Positions 7,976 to 16,806 of a stretch of 64,000 nucleotides of DNA are shown here, in pieces (positions within the stretch are counted from its first letter, which is position 1; the number at the start of each line of letters is the position of its first letter). The stretch is from positions 310,001 to 374,000 of the forward strand of contig NC_013169.1 in assembly GCF_000023925.1 (NCBI RefSeq), written 5' to 3'. A program made the translations under genes and the position numbers. The stretch comes from Kytococcus sedentarius DSM 20547. Its GTDB lineage: Bacteria; Actinomycetota; Actinomycetes; Actinomycetales; Dermatophilaceae. A model generated the notes under the pieces. That model ran no database searches, was not told the DNA's origin, and worked only from the letters and a program-made list of their open reading frames with translations.

Positions 7976-8133
7976 CCCCCCATCATCCCCGGCGCCCCGA
8001 TGGTCACAACACGGCAACAAACCAGACAAGGTTTGGCAAAACCGTGCAACGGGCTTCCGGCAGTGCGCTTCCATGGGAGTCGGCGACCTCGGACCACACC
8101 GGGTGGGACCCGCCGCAGACCCCAGGAGACACC

Positions 8134-8745
8134 GTGCTTGCTGCTCTCACCGGTCTCGGCCTGTCCGCCGCGGCCGGGTTCAACGCCTACATCCCGTTCC
8201 TCATCGTGGCCTGCGTGGCGCGCTTCACCACCCTCATCACGCTGCCCTCGGAGTTCGCGTGGATCGAGTCGTGGTGGGCCATCGGGGGCGCGGCGATCCT
8301 GCTCGTGGTCGAGATGACGGTCGACAAGATCGCCGTGGTCGACCACGTCAACGACGCCGTGGGCACCTTCCTGCGGCCGATGACCGGCGGACTGATCTTC
8401 GCGGCCACCTCGGCCGCGGACAGCATCGACAACTCGCAGTGGATGGCGGAGCACCCCTGGGTGGGCGTGATCGCCGGCATCATCGTGGCCGGCCTGGTGC
8501 ACAGTGGGAAGGCCGCTGCCCGCCCGGTGGTGAACGCCAGCACGGCCGGGGTGGGCGCCCCGGTGGTCTCGGTGGCCGAGGACGCCGCCGCGATCTCGTT
8601 GAGCCTGGTCGCGGTGTTCGCGCCCCTGTTCGTGCTCGTGCTGCTGGCGGTGCTGGCCTGGATCGTCTGGAGCCTGTGGCGCCGCTTCAAGCGTCTGACG
8701 GGCCGCCGCCGCCCGGAGCCGGAGTACGTGCCGCTGTCCTCGTAG
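8134..8745 (+). CDS. DUF4126 membrane protein
   Basis: A 203-residue integral membrane protein. The N-terminus LTGLGLSAAAGFNAYIPFL is the hallmark of the DUF4126 family, and several hydrophobic helices follow (about 8-25, 40-58, 80-100, 105-125, 150-180), ending in a basic tail RFKRLTGRRRRPEPE. GTG 8134 has AGGAG seven bases upstream. Its TAG stop forms part of the -10 box of metG, so the two genes abut. No biochemical function is established for the family that I know of; the conserved glycine-rich pore-like opening suggests transport, but that is only an inference. Confidence 0.8.
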   Translation: MLAALTGLGLSAAAGFNAYIPFLIVACVARFTTLITLPSEFAWIESWWAIGGAAILLVVEMTVDKIAVVDHVNDAVGTFLRPMTGGLIFAATSAADSIDNSQWMAEHPWVGVIAGIIVAGLVHSGKAAARPVVNASTAGVGAPVVSVAEDAAAISLSLVAVFAPLFVLVLLAVLAWIVWSLWRRFKRLTGRRRPEPEYVPLSS

Positions 8746-8748
8746 ACT
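8743..8748 (+). promoter_or_regulatory. -10 box of metG (leaderless)
   Basis: TAGACT, ending 6 bases before ATG 8755. It includes the TAG stop of the DUF4126 gene. Confidence 0.6.
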
Positions 8749-8754
8749 CGCCCC

Positions 8755-10557
8755 ATGACCAAGGTTCTCTCGGCCGTCGCCTGGCCCTACGCCAATGGCC
8801 CGCGCCACCTCGGCCACGTCGCCGGTTTCGGGGTGCCCTCGGACGTGTACTCCCGCTACATGCGGATGGCCGGCCACGACGTGCTCATGGTGTCCGGCAC
8901 CGACGAGCACGGCACGCCCATCCTGGTGCAGGCCGAGGCCGCCGGGAAGACACCGCGGGAGTTCGTCGACGAGAACAACCGAGCCATCTGCGAGGATCTC
9001 ACGGCCCTGGGCCTGTCCTACGACTTGTTCACCCGCACCACGACCGTGAACCACCACACGGTGGTCCGCGAGATGTTCACCGCCGTGCACCGCAACGGGT
9101 ACTTCGTGGAGCAGACCCAACTGGGCGCCATCAGCCCGTCCACCGGGCGCACGCTGCCGGACCGCTACATCGAGGGGACATGCCCGATCTGCGGCGACGA
9201 CTCGGCACGTGGCGACCAGTGCGACAACTGCGGCAACCAGCTCGACCCCGCGGACCTCATCGACCCCCGTTCCAAGATCAACGGCGAGACGCCGGAGTTC
9301 ATCGAGACCAACCACTTCCTGCTCGACCTGCCGGCGCTGGCCGACGCGCTCGGCGAGTGGCTGGCCGAGCGCGACGCCTCCGGTGCGTGGCGGCCCAACG
9401 TCATCGCCTTCTCCCGCAACATCCTCGAGGAGATCCGGCCGCGGGCCATGACCCGCGACATCGACTGGGGCATCAAGGTGCCGCTGCCGGACTGGGAGGA
9501 CGCCCCCAAGCGCCTCTACGTGTGGTTCGACGCCGTCATCGGCTACCTGTCGGCCTCGATCGAGTGGGCCCGCCGCAGCGGCGACCCCGAGGCCTGGCGC
9601 TCCTGGTGGAACGACCCCGAGACCCTCAGCGCCTACTTCATGGGCAAGGACAACATCGTCTTCCACTCCCAGATCTGGCCGGCCGAGCTGCTTGCCCACA
9701 ACGGGCAGGGGTCGCGCGGCGGGGAGCCCGGCCCGTTCGGCGAGCTCGTGCTGCCGACCACCGTGGTGAGCTCGGAGTTCATGACCCTGGAGGGCAAGCA
9801 GTTCTCCACCTCCCGCGGGCACGTCATCTACGTGCGGGACGTGATGGAGCGTCAGCAGCCCGATGCGGTGCGCTACTACCTCTCGGCGGTCGCCCCGGAG
9901 ACCTCGGACGCCGACTTCTCGTGGGAGGAGTTCGCCCGCCGCATCAACGGCGAGCTCGTGGCGGGCTGGGGCAACCTGGTGAACCGCACCGCCTCGATGA
10001 TCGCGAAGAGCTTCGGTGAGATCCCGCAGCCGGGCGAGCTGCAGGAGGTCGACCGTGCGCTGCTGGAGGCCGTCCGCGGCGGCTACGCCACGGTGGGCGG
10101 CCTGCTGGAGCGTTTCCGCAACCGGCAGGCGCTCGCGGAGGCCATGCGCCTGGTCAGCGAGGCGAATGCCTACATCTCCACCACCGAGCCGTTCAAGCTC
10201 AAGGGCGCGGAGAACGCCGAGCGTCTGGCCACCGTGCTGTGGACCTGTGCGCAGGCGGTCACCGAGCTCAACACGCTGCTCTCGCCCTTCCTGCCGCACA
10301 CCGCCAACGAGGTCGAGAAGGCCCTCGGTGGCGATGCGGTGATCGCCCCCCTCCCGCGGGTGGAGGAGGTCACCGATCTCGACGACCCGTCGGTGTCCTA
10401 CCCGGTGATCACGGGCGACTACACGGTGGGCGTGCGCTGGGAGCCCCGTGACGTGACCGTGGGCGCGCCGGTCGCCAAGCCGACCCCCATCTTCCGCAAG
10501 CTCGATGACGAGGCGGTGGCCCGGGAGCGCGAGCTCACCACCGCCTCCGGCGAGTGA
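8755..10557 (+). CDS. metG: Methionyl-tRNA synthetase
   Basis: Charges tRNA-Met, including the initiator, with methionine. The 600-residue protein has the class I signature [12 protein letters not shown] near the N-terminus (HIGH-type motif), the zinc-binding knuckle CPICG...CDNCG (about 143-160), and FSTSRG in place of the classical KMSKS (about 342-347), a variant common in actinobacterial MetG. The anticodon-binding helical domain follows and the protein ends without the C-terminal tRNA-binding (EMAP) domain of E. coli MetG. A -10 box directly precedes ATG 8755, so the mRNA is predicted to be leaderless. tatD starts 7 bases after the stop, the usual actinobacterial order. Confidence 0.97.
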   Translation: MTKVLSAVAWPYANGPRHLGHVAGFGVPSDVYSRYMRMAGHDVLMVSGTDEHGTPILVQAEAAGKTPREFVDENNRAICEDLTALGLSYDLFTRTTTVNHHTVVREMFTAVHRNGYFVEQTQLGAISPSTGRTLPDRYIEGTCPICGDDSARGDQCDNCGNQLDPADLIDPRSKINGETPEFIETNHFLLDLPALADALGEWLAERDASGAWRPNVIAFSRNILEEIRPRAMTRDIDWGIKVPLPDWEDAPKRLYVWFDAVIGYLSASIEWARRSGDPEAWRSWWNDPETLSAYFMGKDNIVFHSQIWPAELLAHNGQGSRGGEPGPFGELVLPTTVVSSEFMTLEGKQFSTSRGHVIYVRDVMERQQPDAVRYYLSAVAPETSDADFSWEEFARRINGELVAGWGNLVNRTASMIAKSFGEIPQPGELQEVDRALLEAVRGGYATVGGLLERFRNRQALAEAMRLVSEANAYISTTEPFKLKGAENAERLATVLWTCAQAVTELNTLLSPFLPHTANEVEKALGGDAVIAPLPRVEEVTDLDDPSVSYPVITGDYTVGVRWEPRDVTVGAPVAKPTPIFRKLDDEAVARERELTTASGE

Positions 10558-10564
10558 GCCGCCG

Positions 10565-11428
10565 GTGAGCCCGCACTCCAGCCCGCGCCGCGCCGAGCGC
10601 CCGCCGGCCCCCGAGCCGCTGCCGGTGCCCGTGGTGGACAACCACACCCACATCGACATCGAGCGCGACGGGGTGGCGATGGGTGCCGACGACGGCGTGC
10701 ACGGGGTCATCGCCCAGGCCCGCGTCGTGGGGGTCGACCGGTTGGTGCAGATCGGGTGCGATCTCGAGTCGGCGCGGCACACTGCATCGGTCGTGGACCG
10801 GCACCCCGAGGTGCTGGGCGGGGTGGCCCTGCACCCGAACGAGGTGCCGGTCCTGGCGGCGGCCGGTGAGCTCGACGCGGCGTTGGAGGAGATCGACCGG
10901 CTGGCTCGCGGTGAGCGCATCCGCGTGGTGGGGGAGACGGGGCTCGACTACTTCCGCACCCCGCCGGAGGGGCGGGGTGCGCAGGTCGAGGCCTTCCGCT
11001 GGCACATCGCGAAGGCCAAGGAGCTGGGCAGGGCGCTGCAGATCCACGACCGGGACGCCCACGAGGACGTGCTGCGGGTCCTCGCCGAGGAGGGGGCACC
11101 GGAGAAGACGGTGATGCACTGCTTCAGCGGCGACATCGGCATGGCCCGGGAGTGCGTGGAGCGCGGATACCTGCTCAGCTTCGCCGGCACGGTGACCTTC
11201 AAGAACGCGCGCGACCTGCGCGACGCGCTCTCGGTGGTGCCGCTGGACCAGGTGCTGGTGGAGACCGACGCCCCCTACCTGACTCCCCACCCGCACCGCG
11301 GGGCACCGAACGCGCCCTACTTGGTGCCTCTCACGGTGCGGGTGATGGCGACCACGCTGAACGTCTCGGTGCCGGAGCTGTGCGCGGCGATCTCCGAGAA
11401 CTCCGAGCGGGTCTACGGGCCCTGGTGA
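10565..11428 (+). CDS. tatD: TatD-family metal-dependent deoxyribonuclease
   Basis: A TIM-barrel metallohydrolase of 287 residues; family members remove nucleotides from DNA 3' ends and have been tied to DNA repair. The metal ligands are all visible in order: DNHTHID (H-x-H), GETGLDYF (Glu), QIHDRDAHED (His), VMHCFSGD (His) and VETDAPYLTP (Asp). GTG 10565 lies 7 bases after metG; the first 20 residues are Pro/Arg-rich and not conserved, so the true start could be slightly different. Position directly behind metG, with rsmA nearby downstream, is the common actinobacterial arrangement. Confidence 0.93.
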   Translation: MSPHSSPRRAERPPAPEPLPVPVVDNHTHIDIERDGVAMGADDGVHGVIAQARVVGVDRLVQIGCDLESARHTASVVDRHPEVLGGVALHPNEVPVLAAAGELDAALEEIDRLARGERIRVVGETGLDYFRTPPEGRGAQVEAFRWHIAKAKELGRALQIHDRDAHEDVLRVLAEEGAPEKTVMHCFSGDIGMARECVERGYLLSFAGTVTFKNARDLRDALSVVPLDQVLVETDAPYLTPHPHRGAPNAPYLVPLTVRVMATTLNVSVPELCAAISENSERVYGPW

Positions 11429-11459
11429 GGGACCGGGAGCGGATGACGCAGGAGACGGG

Positions 11460-11465
11460 TACCGT
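11460..11465 (+). promoter_or_regulatory. -10 box of the small conserved gene (leaderless)
   Basis: TACCGT, ending 6 bases before ATG 11472. Confidence 0.5.
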
Positions 11466-11471
11466 CCGTGC

Positions 11472-11747
11472 ATGCCCGACCGCACCCCCGATGGCCGCTG
11501 GATCGTCGTGGACGGACGTCGCTGGCGGGCATCGGACCCCGCGATCCCGGAGGCCTTCCGTGCCGAGCTCGTCCAGGAGCTGATGCGGGCGCGCCGCGAG
11601 GTGCGCTCCCGGGGCGATTCCGCCCGGCCCGCTGTGCACGACGCGAAGGTCGCGCTGGGGGAGCGGGGCGACCCGTGGTGGGAGGCCCCCACCGACGAGG
11701 GCCTGGGGCCGATCCGCCTGGCCGCCGGTGAGGACCTGCCCCGGTGA
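11472..11747 (+). CDS. Conserved actinobacterial protein of unknown function
   Basis: A 91-residue, soluble, Arg- and Glu-rich protein. It opens with DGRWIVVDGRRWRASDP and contains a helical basic segment ELVQELMRARREV and the stretch HDAKVALGERGDPWWE. I recognise this as a small conserved protein common in actinobacteria that databases sometimes label as a biopolymer transporter Tol protein, for which I see no support: it has no membrane segment. WIVVDGRRWRASDP suggests a small beta hairpin. The stop overlaps the GTG of the next gene (GTGA), linking it to the membrane protein and the glycosyltransferase fusion downstream. Confidence 0.8.
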   Translation: MPDRTPDGRWIVVDGRRWRASDPAIPEAFRAELVQELMRARREVRSRGDSARPAVHDAKVALGERGDPWWEAPTDEGLGPIRLAAGEDLPR

Positions 11748-12319
11748 GGCCCGGGGACCTCCTGCGGGCGGTGGCCTTCCTCAGCGTGCCGGCCGCCTGG
11801 GCGCACGCCGGGTTCGCCTCCGGCGCATGCCTCTTCCTGGTCTGCGGCGCCGTGATGGGCATCCGGTGGCTGGGCTACCGGACTGACGCCGACGCCGCGG
11901 CGTGCCTGGTGCTGCTCACCGTGGCCTGGGCCGCGGTGACCGGCCTGTACGAGGTGGTTCCCGGTCTGGACCTGCTGGCTCACGTGGCCGGCACCGCCGT
12001 GGCCACGGCCGCAGTCTGGCAGGCGCTGCGCCGGCTCGACCCGGCGGCCGGCTCGCCGAACCCGTGGGTGCAGGCCGTGCTGCTGGTGGGTCTGGCCGCG
12101 GTGCTCAGCGTCCTGTGGGAGGTCGGGGAGTGGCTCGGGCACCACCTGGTGGACCAGACCATCCGCGTGGGTTACGACGACACGGTCACCGACCTGCTCG
12201 CCGGTCTGCTGGGCGGGGGAATCGTGGCGCTGCGGCCGGACCCCGCCTCATCGCGTGCGCCGAACCCGGCCCCGCTCCCCTCTGCCCCCTCCACCCCCTC
12301 GCCCCAGGAGGCCCGATGA
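11744..12319 (+). CDS. Polytopic membrane protein, DUF2238/YjdF-like
   Basis: A 191-residue membrane protein with about six hydrophobic helices (roughly 5-20, 27-40, 48-66, 72-92, 103-125, 140-158) and a Pro/Ser-rich tail. The stretch containing LWEVGEWLGHHLVDQ and GYDDTVTDLLAGLLGG recalls the conserved E-x-x-E-W and D-D-T-x-x-D-L motif of the DUF2238/YjdF family; the match is by eye. The start is GTG 11744, overlapping the previous gene, and its TGA overlaps the ATG of the following GT2-NlpC/P60 gene (ATGA). The tight coupling on both sides suggests a shared job, perhaps membrane anchoring or substrate supply for the fusion enzyme; this is inference. Confidence 0.7.
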   Translation: MRPGDLLRAVAFLSVPAAWAHAGFASGACLFLVCGAVMGIRWLGYRTDADAAACLVLLTVAWAAVTGLYEVVPGLDLLAHVAGTAVATAAVWQALRRLDPAAGSPNPWVQAVLLVGLAAVLSVLWEVGEWLGHHLVDQTIRVGYDDTVTDLLAGLLGGGIVALRPDPASSRAPNPAPLPSAPSTPSPQEAR

Positions 12320-14058
12320 GCACCGTCAGCGTGATCATCCCCGTGCTCGACGACGCCCCGGCCCTCGACGTCTGCCTGGGCCACCTCATGCGCCAGCGGG
12401 TGCTCCCCGACGAGGTGGTCGTGGTCGACAACGGCGAGCAGCCCACCGCCGGCCTCGTCCGCCGGTCCGACCTGCCCTTCCCGGTGCGCGTCGTCCACGA
12501 GCCCCGGCGGGGCACCGCATCGGCCACCGCAGCCGGCTTCGACGCGGCCCACGGGGACCTGCTGGCCCGCTGTGACGCCGACTGCCGACCCGACGACGGG
12601 TGGGTGGGCGCCCTCGCGGCCGCCTTCGCCGCCGACCGGGGCCTCGATGCGGTGACTGGCCACATCGCCTTCCACGACCTGTCCGGGTGGTCCGGCACCC
12701 TGGGCACGCTCTTCTACCGCACCGGCATGGGACTGGGCATGCACCTGGCCCTGGCCCGCCCACCCCTGTGGGGCTCGAACCTCGCCCTGCGGGCCACGGC
12801 CTGGCAGCGCTGCCGCGATGCCGTGCACCCGGACGACCCGCTGGTGCACGACGACCTGGACCTCTCCTTCGCGCTGGGCCCCCTGGCCCGCGTGCGGCGG
12901 GTGCGCGACCTGCGCGTGACGGCCGAGGCACGGATCTTCGACAGCCCCCGCCACCTCGTGACACGGGTGCGGCGGGCACTGCGCACCTGCCGCCTCGGGT
13001 GGCGCCGTCAGCCCCCGGGTCACCGGTGGGTGAACCGGCTGACCGGCGGGCGCTACCTGTGGGCCAAGGAGCCCCGGGAGGAGCTGCGCGCCGGCGACGT
13101 CGCCTTCGTGGACGTGACCGTGGCGACCCTCTGGGTGGAGCCGGGCACCGACCGGCCGCTGGACGCCCCGGCCGTGGGCGCGCCGGTGGACCCCGAGGCC
13201 TGGAACCGGGTGCTCGACGACGACGCCCGCGAGTGGATGGTGGGCCAGGTGGAGACCCAGGCCCAGCTCGGCGCCCGGGTGACGGTCACCGAGCGGCGGG
13301 GCGACTGGGCCCACGTGGTGGTGCACGACCAGCCGACCCCGCGTGACCCCCGCGGCTACCCGGGGTGGGTGCCGGTCGCGCAGGTTCGCACGAACCCGAC
13401 CTTCGACCGCCAGCTCGCGGAACGGGAGCTCGCGGTGGTCACCGCCGACAGCACCCTGCTGTCGGCCACCTCCTCGGGGGGGCGTCCGCGCCTCGCCGTG
13501 GGCGTCACCACGACCCTCCCGGTGCTCTCCGCGAGGGCGGGCGCGGTCGAGCTCGCCCTGCCGGACGGCTCCGCCGCCTGGGCCGATGCGGGGGACGTCG
13601 CCCGGGTGCCGCGCCCCAGCCACGCGCCGGCGCCCGCTGCGGACCCGGCGCCCACCGGCGAGCAGCTGGTGGCCACCGCCGAGCGCTTCCTCGGGCTGCG
13701 CTACCTGTGGGCCGGGGTGTCCCCGTGGGGGCTGGACTGTTCCGGCTTCGCGCTGCTGGCCCACCGCATCCACGGCATCGAGATCCCCCGCGATGCGGAT
13801 GCGCAGGCCGAGGCGGGCGAGGCCGTGGAGGCCGAGGACCTGCGGCCCGGGGACCTGCTCTTCTTCGCCGAGCCCGGCGGGGTGGGTTTCGTGCACCACG
13901 TGGGCATGTACCACGGTCAGGGGCGGATGATCCACGCGCCGAACCCGCGCAGCGCCGTGTGCGTCGTGGACTGGCGGGCTTGGGACGCGAACCGCGAGTT
14001 CTCCGGGGCCCGGCGCTACCTCAGCGAGCGCAGTGCTGGGGCACCAGCGCCCGGGTGA
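12316..14058 (+). CDS. Fusion of GT2 glycosyltransferase, SH3-type domains and NlpC/P60 peptidase
   Basis: A 580-residue protein joining two enzyme types. Residues 1-245 are a GT-A glycosyltransferase: SVIIPVLDDAPALDVCL opening, VVVDNGE, and the metal-binding D87-A-D89 in ARCDADCRPDDGW. From about 256 the sequence changes to tandem SH3b-like segments (GDVAFVDVTVATLWVEP; RGDWAHVVV; GYPGWVPVAQV) of the kind found in YkfC-type gamma-D-Glu-diamino acid endopeptidases. Residues 445-575 are an NlpC/P60 peptidase with catalytic Cys475 (GLDCSGF), His528 (FVHHVGMY) and a third polar site at His540. No signal peptide precedes either part. The frame runs through the junction with no stop and with uniform codon use. 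The ATG has CAGGAG upstream and overlaps the preceding stop. Its 3' end overlaps the convergent hydrolase gene by 38 bases. Role in wall precursor or peptide recycling is inferred. Confidence 0.88.
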   Translation: MSTVSVIIPVLDDAPALDVCLGHLMRQRVLPDEVVVVDNGEQPTAGLVRRSDLPFPVRVVHEPRRGTASATAAGFDAAHGDLLARCDADCRPDDGWVGALAAAFAADRGLDAVTGHIAFHDLSGWSGTLGTLFYRTGMGLGMHLALARPPLWGSNLALRATAWQRCRDAVHPDDPLVHDDLDLSFALGPLARVRRVRDLRVTAEARIFDSPRHLVTRVRRALRTCRLGWRRQPPGHRWVNRLTGGRYLWAKEPREELRAGDVAFVDVTVATLWVEPGTDRPLDAPAVGAPVDPEAWNRVLDDDAREWMVGQVETQAQLGARVTVTERRGDWAHVVVHDQPTPRDPRGYPGWVPVAQVRTNPTFDRQLAERELAVVTADSTLLSATSSGGRPRLAVGVTTTLPVLSARAGAVELALPDGSAAWADAGDVARVPRPSHAPAPAADPAPTGEQLVATAERFLGLRYLWAGVSPWGLDCSGFALLAHRIHGIEIPRDADAQAEAGEAVEAEDLRPGDLLFFAEPGGVGFVHHVGMYHGQGRMIHAPNPRSAVCVVDWRAWDANREFSGARRYLSERSAGAPAPG

Positions 14059-14841
14059 GGGCGATGATCACCGCATCACCCGCTGCCTGGCTGAGCCCCT
14101 GGGTGCACACGGCCAGGTAGCGGACTCCCTCCGGTCCGTCCGTGCCCGGCGCGCCGATGCGGGCGACGTCGTGCCGGTAGCCCTCCACCTCGCCGGACTT
14201 CGACAGCCACGGCACGCCCGGCGCCACGGCCGACCCGATGGGGGCGACGGTCGGGCGCGTCATCAGCTCGGCGGCCAGGCGGTGCTGCGCGGTGAGCAGT
14301 CCGGGGGCGGTGGTGAGGTGCAGGAGCCGGACGAGGTCGGCGGGGCTCGTGCGCAGGGCCAGCCCGCGGGCCACGCCCACGGGGTCCCCGATGAGGCGCT
14401 CCACCCGGGTGCGGGCGGTGCCGGCGTCGGCCAAGGTGCGCGCCACGGCGGCCAACCCCACGTGGCCGAGCACCAGGTTGGTGGCCTCGTTGGAGGAGCG
14501 CGACATCATCGCGGCCAGGGCCTCGTGGAGGGTGAGCGGGCTGCCCGGGGTGGGGAGCTCGGGTCCACGTGGTCGCCGGACAGGGTGAACGGCTCCCCGT
14601 CGGCCCCCGTGAAGGTCCGCGTGGACACCAGCGGGTCCGCCAGGTCGACGGTCCCGGCCTCGACGGCGCGCAGGGCGGTCAGCAGCACGCCCACCTTGAG
14701 GGTGGAGGCGGCGTAGAACTCCCGGGTGCCGTGGTGGTCGTCCAGCACCGTGCCGTCCTCGGCAGCGAGGGTCCAGCCCACCGCGGGGTCCTCCGGGGGT
14801 GCGGGCCGGGTGGGGCGGTCAGGGCGGTCGGTCGACGTCAT
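14021..14841 (-). pseudogene. Class A beta-lactamase-fold serine hydrolase, frameshifted
   Basis: A serine hydrolase of the beta-lactamase/penicillin-binding fold, split by one frameshift. From ATG 14841 the first frame encodes [11 protein letters not shown], the catalytic S-x-x-K as AASTLK (Ser47-Lys50), and TLSGDHVDP, then runs out of family-like sequence. The other frame takes over with PGSPLTLHEALAAMM, the SxN motif in SRSSNEATN and the KSG triad near the C-terminus. Adding one base in the GGG run at 14561-14563 would fuse the two into one protein of about 273 residues. Either a recent inactivating deletion or a homopolymer sequencing error. No signal peptide is visible, so a secreted resistance enzyme is unlikely. 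It is divergent from rsmA. Confidence 0.8.
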
Positions 14842-14865
14842 GGCCACCAGCGTCCCCCATGGGGG

Positions 14866-14871
14866 CACAAT
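14866..14871 (+). promoter_or_regulatory. -10 box of rsmA (leaderless)
   Basis: CACAAT, ending 7 bases before GTG 14879. This favours GTG 14879 over the ATG at 14870, which would lie inside the box. Confidence 0.5.
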
Positions 14872-14878
14872 GGCGCCC

Positions 14879-15778
14879 GTGACCCCCGACCAGGACCCCG
14901 CTCCCCGCGCGACCGAGGCACCCGATGCGGGCTTGCTCGGCCCCGCCCGAGTCCGGGAGCTCGCCGACCGCCTGGGGGTCAGCCCCACCAAGCAGTGGGG
15001 GCAGAACTTCGTCATCGACAAGGGGACCGTGCGCCGCATCGTGCGGGCCTCCGGGGTCGGGCCCGGCGACCACGTGGTCGAGGTGGGCCCGGGTCTGGGC
15101 TCGCTGACGCTGGCGCTGCTGCCCGTGGTGGACTCGCTCACCGCCGTGGAGGTGGACCCGCGGCTGGCCGAGGCGCTGCCCGACACCGTCGCGGCCCTCG
15201 CCCCGGAGCGCGCCACCGACCTGCGCGTGGTGCACGCCGACGCGCTGCGTGTGACCGAGCTGCCCGGCCCGGCGCCCACCGCGCTGGTGGCCAACCTGCC
15301 GTACAACATCGCCGTGCCGGTGGTGCTGACCTTCCTGGAGCGCTTTCCCTCCCTGCGCACCGTGCTGGTGATGGTGCAGCTCGAGGTGGCCGAGCGCATG
15401 TCCGCGGCGCCGGGCTCCAAGATCTACGGGGCCCCGAGCCCCAAGTGCGCCTGGTACGGCCCCACCCGGTTGGCCGGTCGCATCGGCCGCAACGTGTTCT
15501 GGCCGGCGCCCAACGTGGACTCGGGGCTGGTCCGCATCGACGTGCAGCCGCGCGAGGACGCGGGTGTCTCGCGCCAGGAGGTCTTCGCCTGCATCGACGC
15601 CGCATTCGCCCAACGGCGCAAGACGCTGCGCGCCGCGCTCGCCGAGTGGGCGGGCTCGGCCCAGCAGGCCGAGGAGGCCCTGGTGGCCGCCGGGATCGAC
15701 CCGCGCACCCGCGGCGAGGTGCTGGACGTGCACGGCTTCATCGCGCTCGCCGCCGCCCGCAACCGGCTGAGGGAGTGA
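14879..15778 (+). CDS. rsmA: 16S rRNA (adenine1518/1519-N6)-dimethyltransferase
   Basis: KsgA/RsmA dimethylates two adjacent adenines in helix 45 of 16S rRNA during small-subunit assembly. The 299-residue sequence shows [18 protein letters not shown] at the N-terminus, the SAM-binding [16 protein letters not shown] (motif I), VHADALRV, and the catalytic motif [14 protein letters not shown] (N-L-P-Y). The C-terminal domain with [12 protein letters not shown] is complete. A 30-residue non-conserved leader precedes the core. ispE follows after 24 bases with its own -10 box, the classical rsmA-ispE-ABC-F order of actinobacteria. Confidence 0.96.
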   Translation: MTPDQDPAPRATEAPDAGLLGPARVRELADRLGVSPTKQWGQNFVIDKGTVRRIVRASGVGPGDHVVEVGPGLGSLTLALLPVVDSLTAVEVDPRLAEALPDTVAALAPERATDLRVVHADALRVTELPGPAPTALVANLPYNIAVPVVLTFLERFPSLRTVLVMVQLEVAERMSAAPGSKIYGAPSPKCAWYGPTRLAGRIGRNVFWPAPNVDSGLVRIDVQPREDAGVSRQEVFACIDAAFAQRRKTLRAALAEWAGSAQQAEEALVAAGIDPRTRGEVLDVHGFIALAAARNRLRE

Positions 15779-15790
15779 CGCGGCGCCGCA

Positions 15791-15796
15791 TAGGGT
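15791..15796 (+). promoter_or_regulatory. -10 box of ispE (leaderless)
   Basis: TAGGGT, ending 6 bases before ATG 15803. Confidence 0.55.
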
Positions 15797-15802
15797 GAGG
15801 TC

Positions 15803-16780
15803 ATGACCGCTCAGCCGGCCCCCCGCATCGCCACCGTCCGCGTTCCCGCGAAGGTGAACCTCGCGCTGCGGGTGGGCGCCCCGGACCCGGGGAGCGGCTA
15901 CCACCCGCTGGCCACCGTCTTCCACGCCGTCGACCTGACCGATGAGGTGACCGTCCGGCGCGCGCGCCGCTTCTCCCTGGAGGTGACCGGCCGGTTCACC
16001 GAGGGGGTGCCGGCCGACGAGACGAACCTCGCCTGGCAGGCCGTGGTGCTCCTGCGCCACCACTACCGCCAGACCTGTGGGGTGCGGACCCCGCTGCCGG
16101 TGGCGATCACCCTCGAGAAGAACATCCCGGTGGCCGGGGGCATGGCCGGGGGTTCCGCGGACGCCGCGGGGGCCCTCTTGGCTGCGAACGAGGTGTGGGG
16201 CAACGAGCTGACCATCGAGGACCTGCGCGACATCGCTGCCGAGCTGGGCGCCGACGTCCCCTTCGCCCTGCTGGGCGGCAACGCCCTGGGCCTGGGGCGC
16301 GGCGACGAGCTGTCCACGGTGCTCGCGCGGGGCCAGCTCCACTGGGTGTTCTGCGTGAGCCCCGAGGGCCTGAGCACGCCGGAGGTCTACCGCGCGTTCG
16401 ACCGCCTCGCCGGGTGGGACCAGGGACCGACGATGGACACGATCGAGGCGTGGGAGACCCCGCCCGAGCCGCCGGAGGACCTGCTCCAGGCCCTGCGCTC
16501 CGGGGACGCCGTCGAGGTGGGGCAGCACCTGGAGAACGACCTGCAGGAGGCCGCCGTCGAGCTGCAGCCCGGCCTGCGCGAGACCCTGGCGGCCGGTGCC
16601 GATGTGGGGGCCCTGACCGGCATCGTCTCGGGCTCCGGGCCCACCATCGCGCTGTTGGCCTCCAGCCACGACCACGCGCTGGACATCTCGGTGGGCATGG
16701 CCGCCCTGCGCCCGGAGGTCGAGGTCTTCGTCGCCTCGGGTCCGGCGCCCGGCGCGCGCGTGGTCTCCACCCGCTCCTGA
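15803..16780 (+). CDS. ispE: 4-diphosphocytidyl-2-C-methyl-D-erythritol kinase
   Basis: Phosphorylates CDP-methylerythritol in the non-mevalonate isoprenoid pathway, using ATP. The 325-residue GHMP kinase has AKVNLALRVGAPDPGSGYHP near the N-terminus, the ATP-binding Gly/Ser-rich loop PVAGGMAGGSADAAGALL, DVPFALLGGNALG, and the C-terminal GHMP motif VSGSGPTIALL. Its pathway partners IspD and IspF are encoded as a fusion at 47407-48672 in this same window. An ABC-F gene follows after 26 bases with a separate -10 box. Confidence 0.96.
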   Translation: MTAQPAPRIATVRVPAKVNLALRVGAPDPGSGYHPLATVFHAVDLTDEVTVRRARRFSLEVTGRFTEGVPADETNLAWQAVVLLRHHYRQTCGVRTPLPVAITLEKNIPVAGGMAGGSADAAGALLAANEVWGNELTIEDLRDIAAELGADVPFALLGGNALGLGRGDELSTVLARGQLHWVFCVSPEGLSTPEVYRAFDRLAGWDQGPTMDTIEAWETPPEPPEDLLQALRSGDAVEVGQHLENDLQEAAVELQPGLRETLAAGADVGALTGIVSGSGPTIALLASSHDHALDISVGMAALRPEVEVFVASGPAPGARVVSTRS

Positions 16781-16793
16781 GCGCGCCCCCACG

Positions 16794-16799
16794 TAGGGT
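16794..16799 (+). promoter_or_regulatory. -10 box of the ABC-F gene (leaderless)
   Basis: TAGGGT, ending 7 bases before GTG 16807. Confidence 0.55.
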
Positions 16800-16806
16800 G
16801 CGTCCC

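Noticed and set aside
14021-14841. Antibiotic-resistance beta-lactamase
   Set aside because: No signal peptide and a frameshift. The fold includes many housekeeping hydrolases, so a resistance label is not supported.
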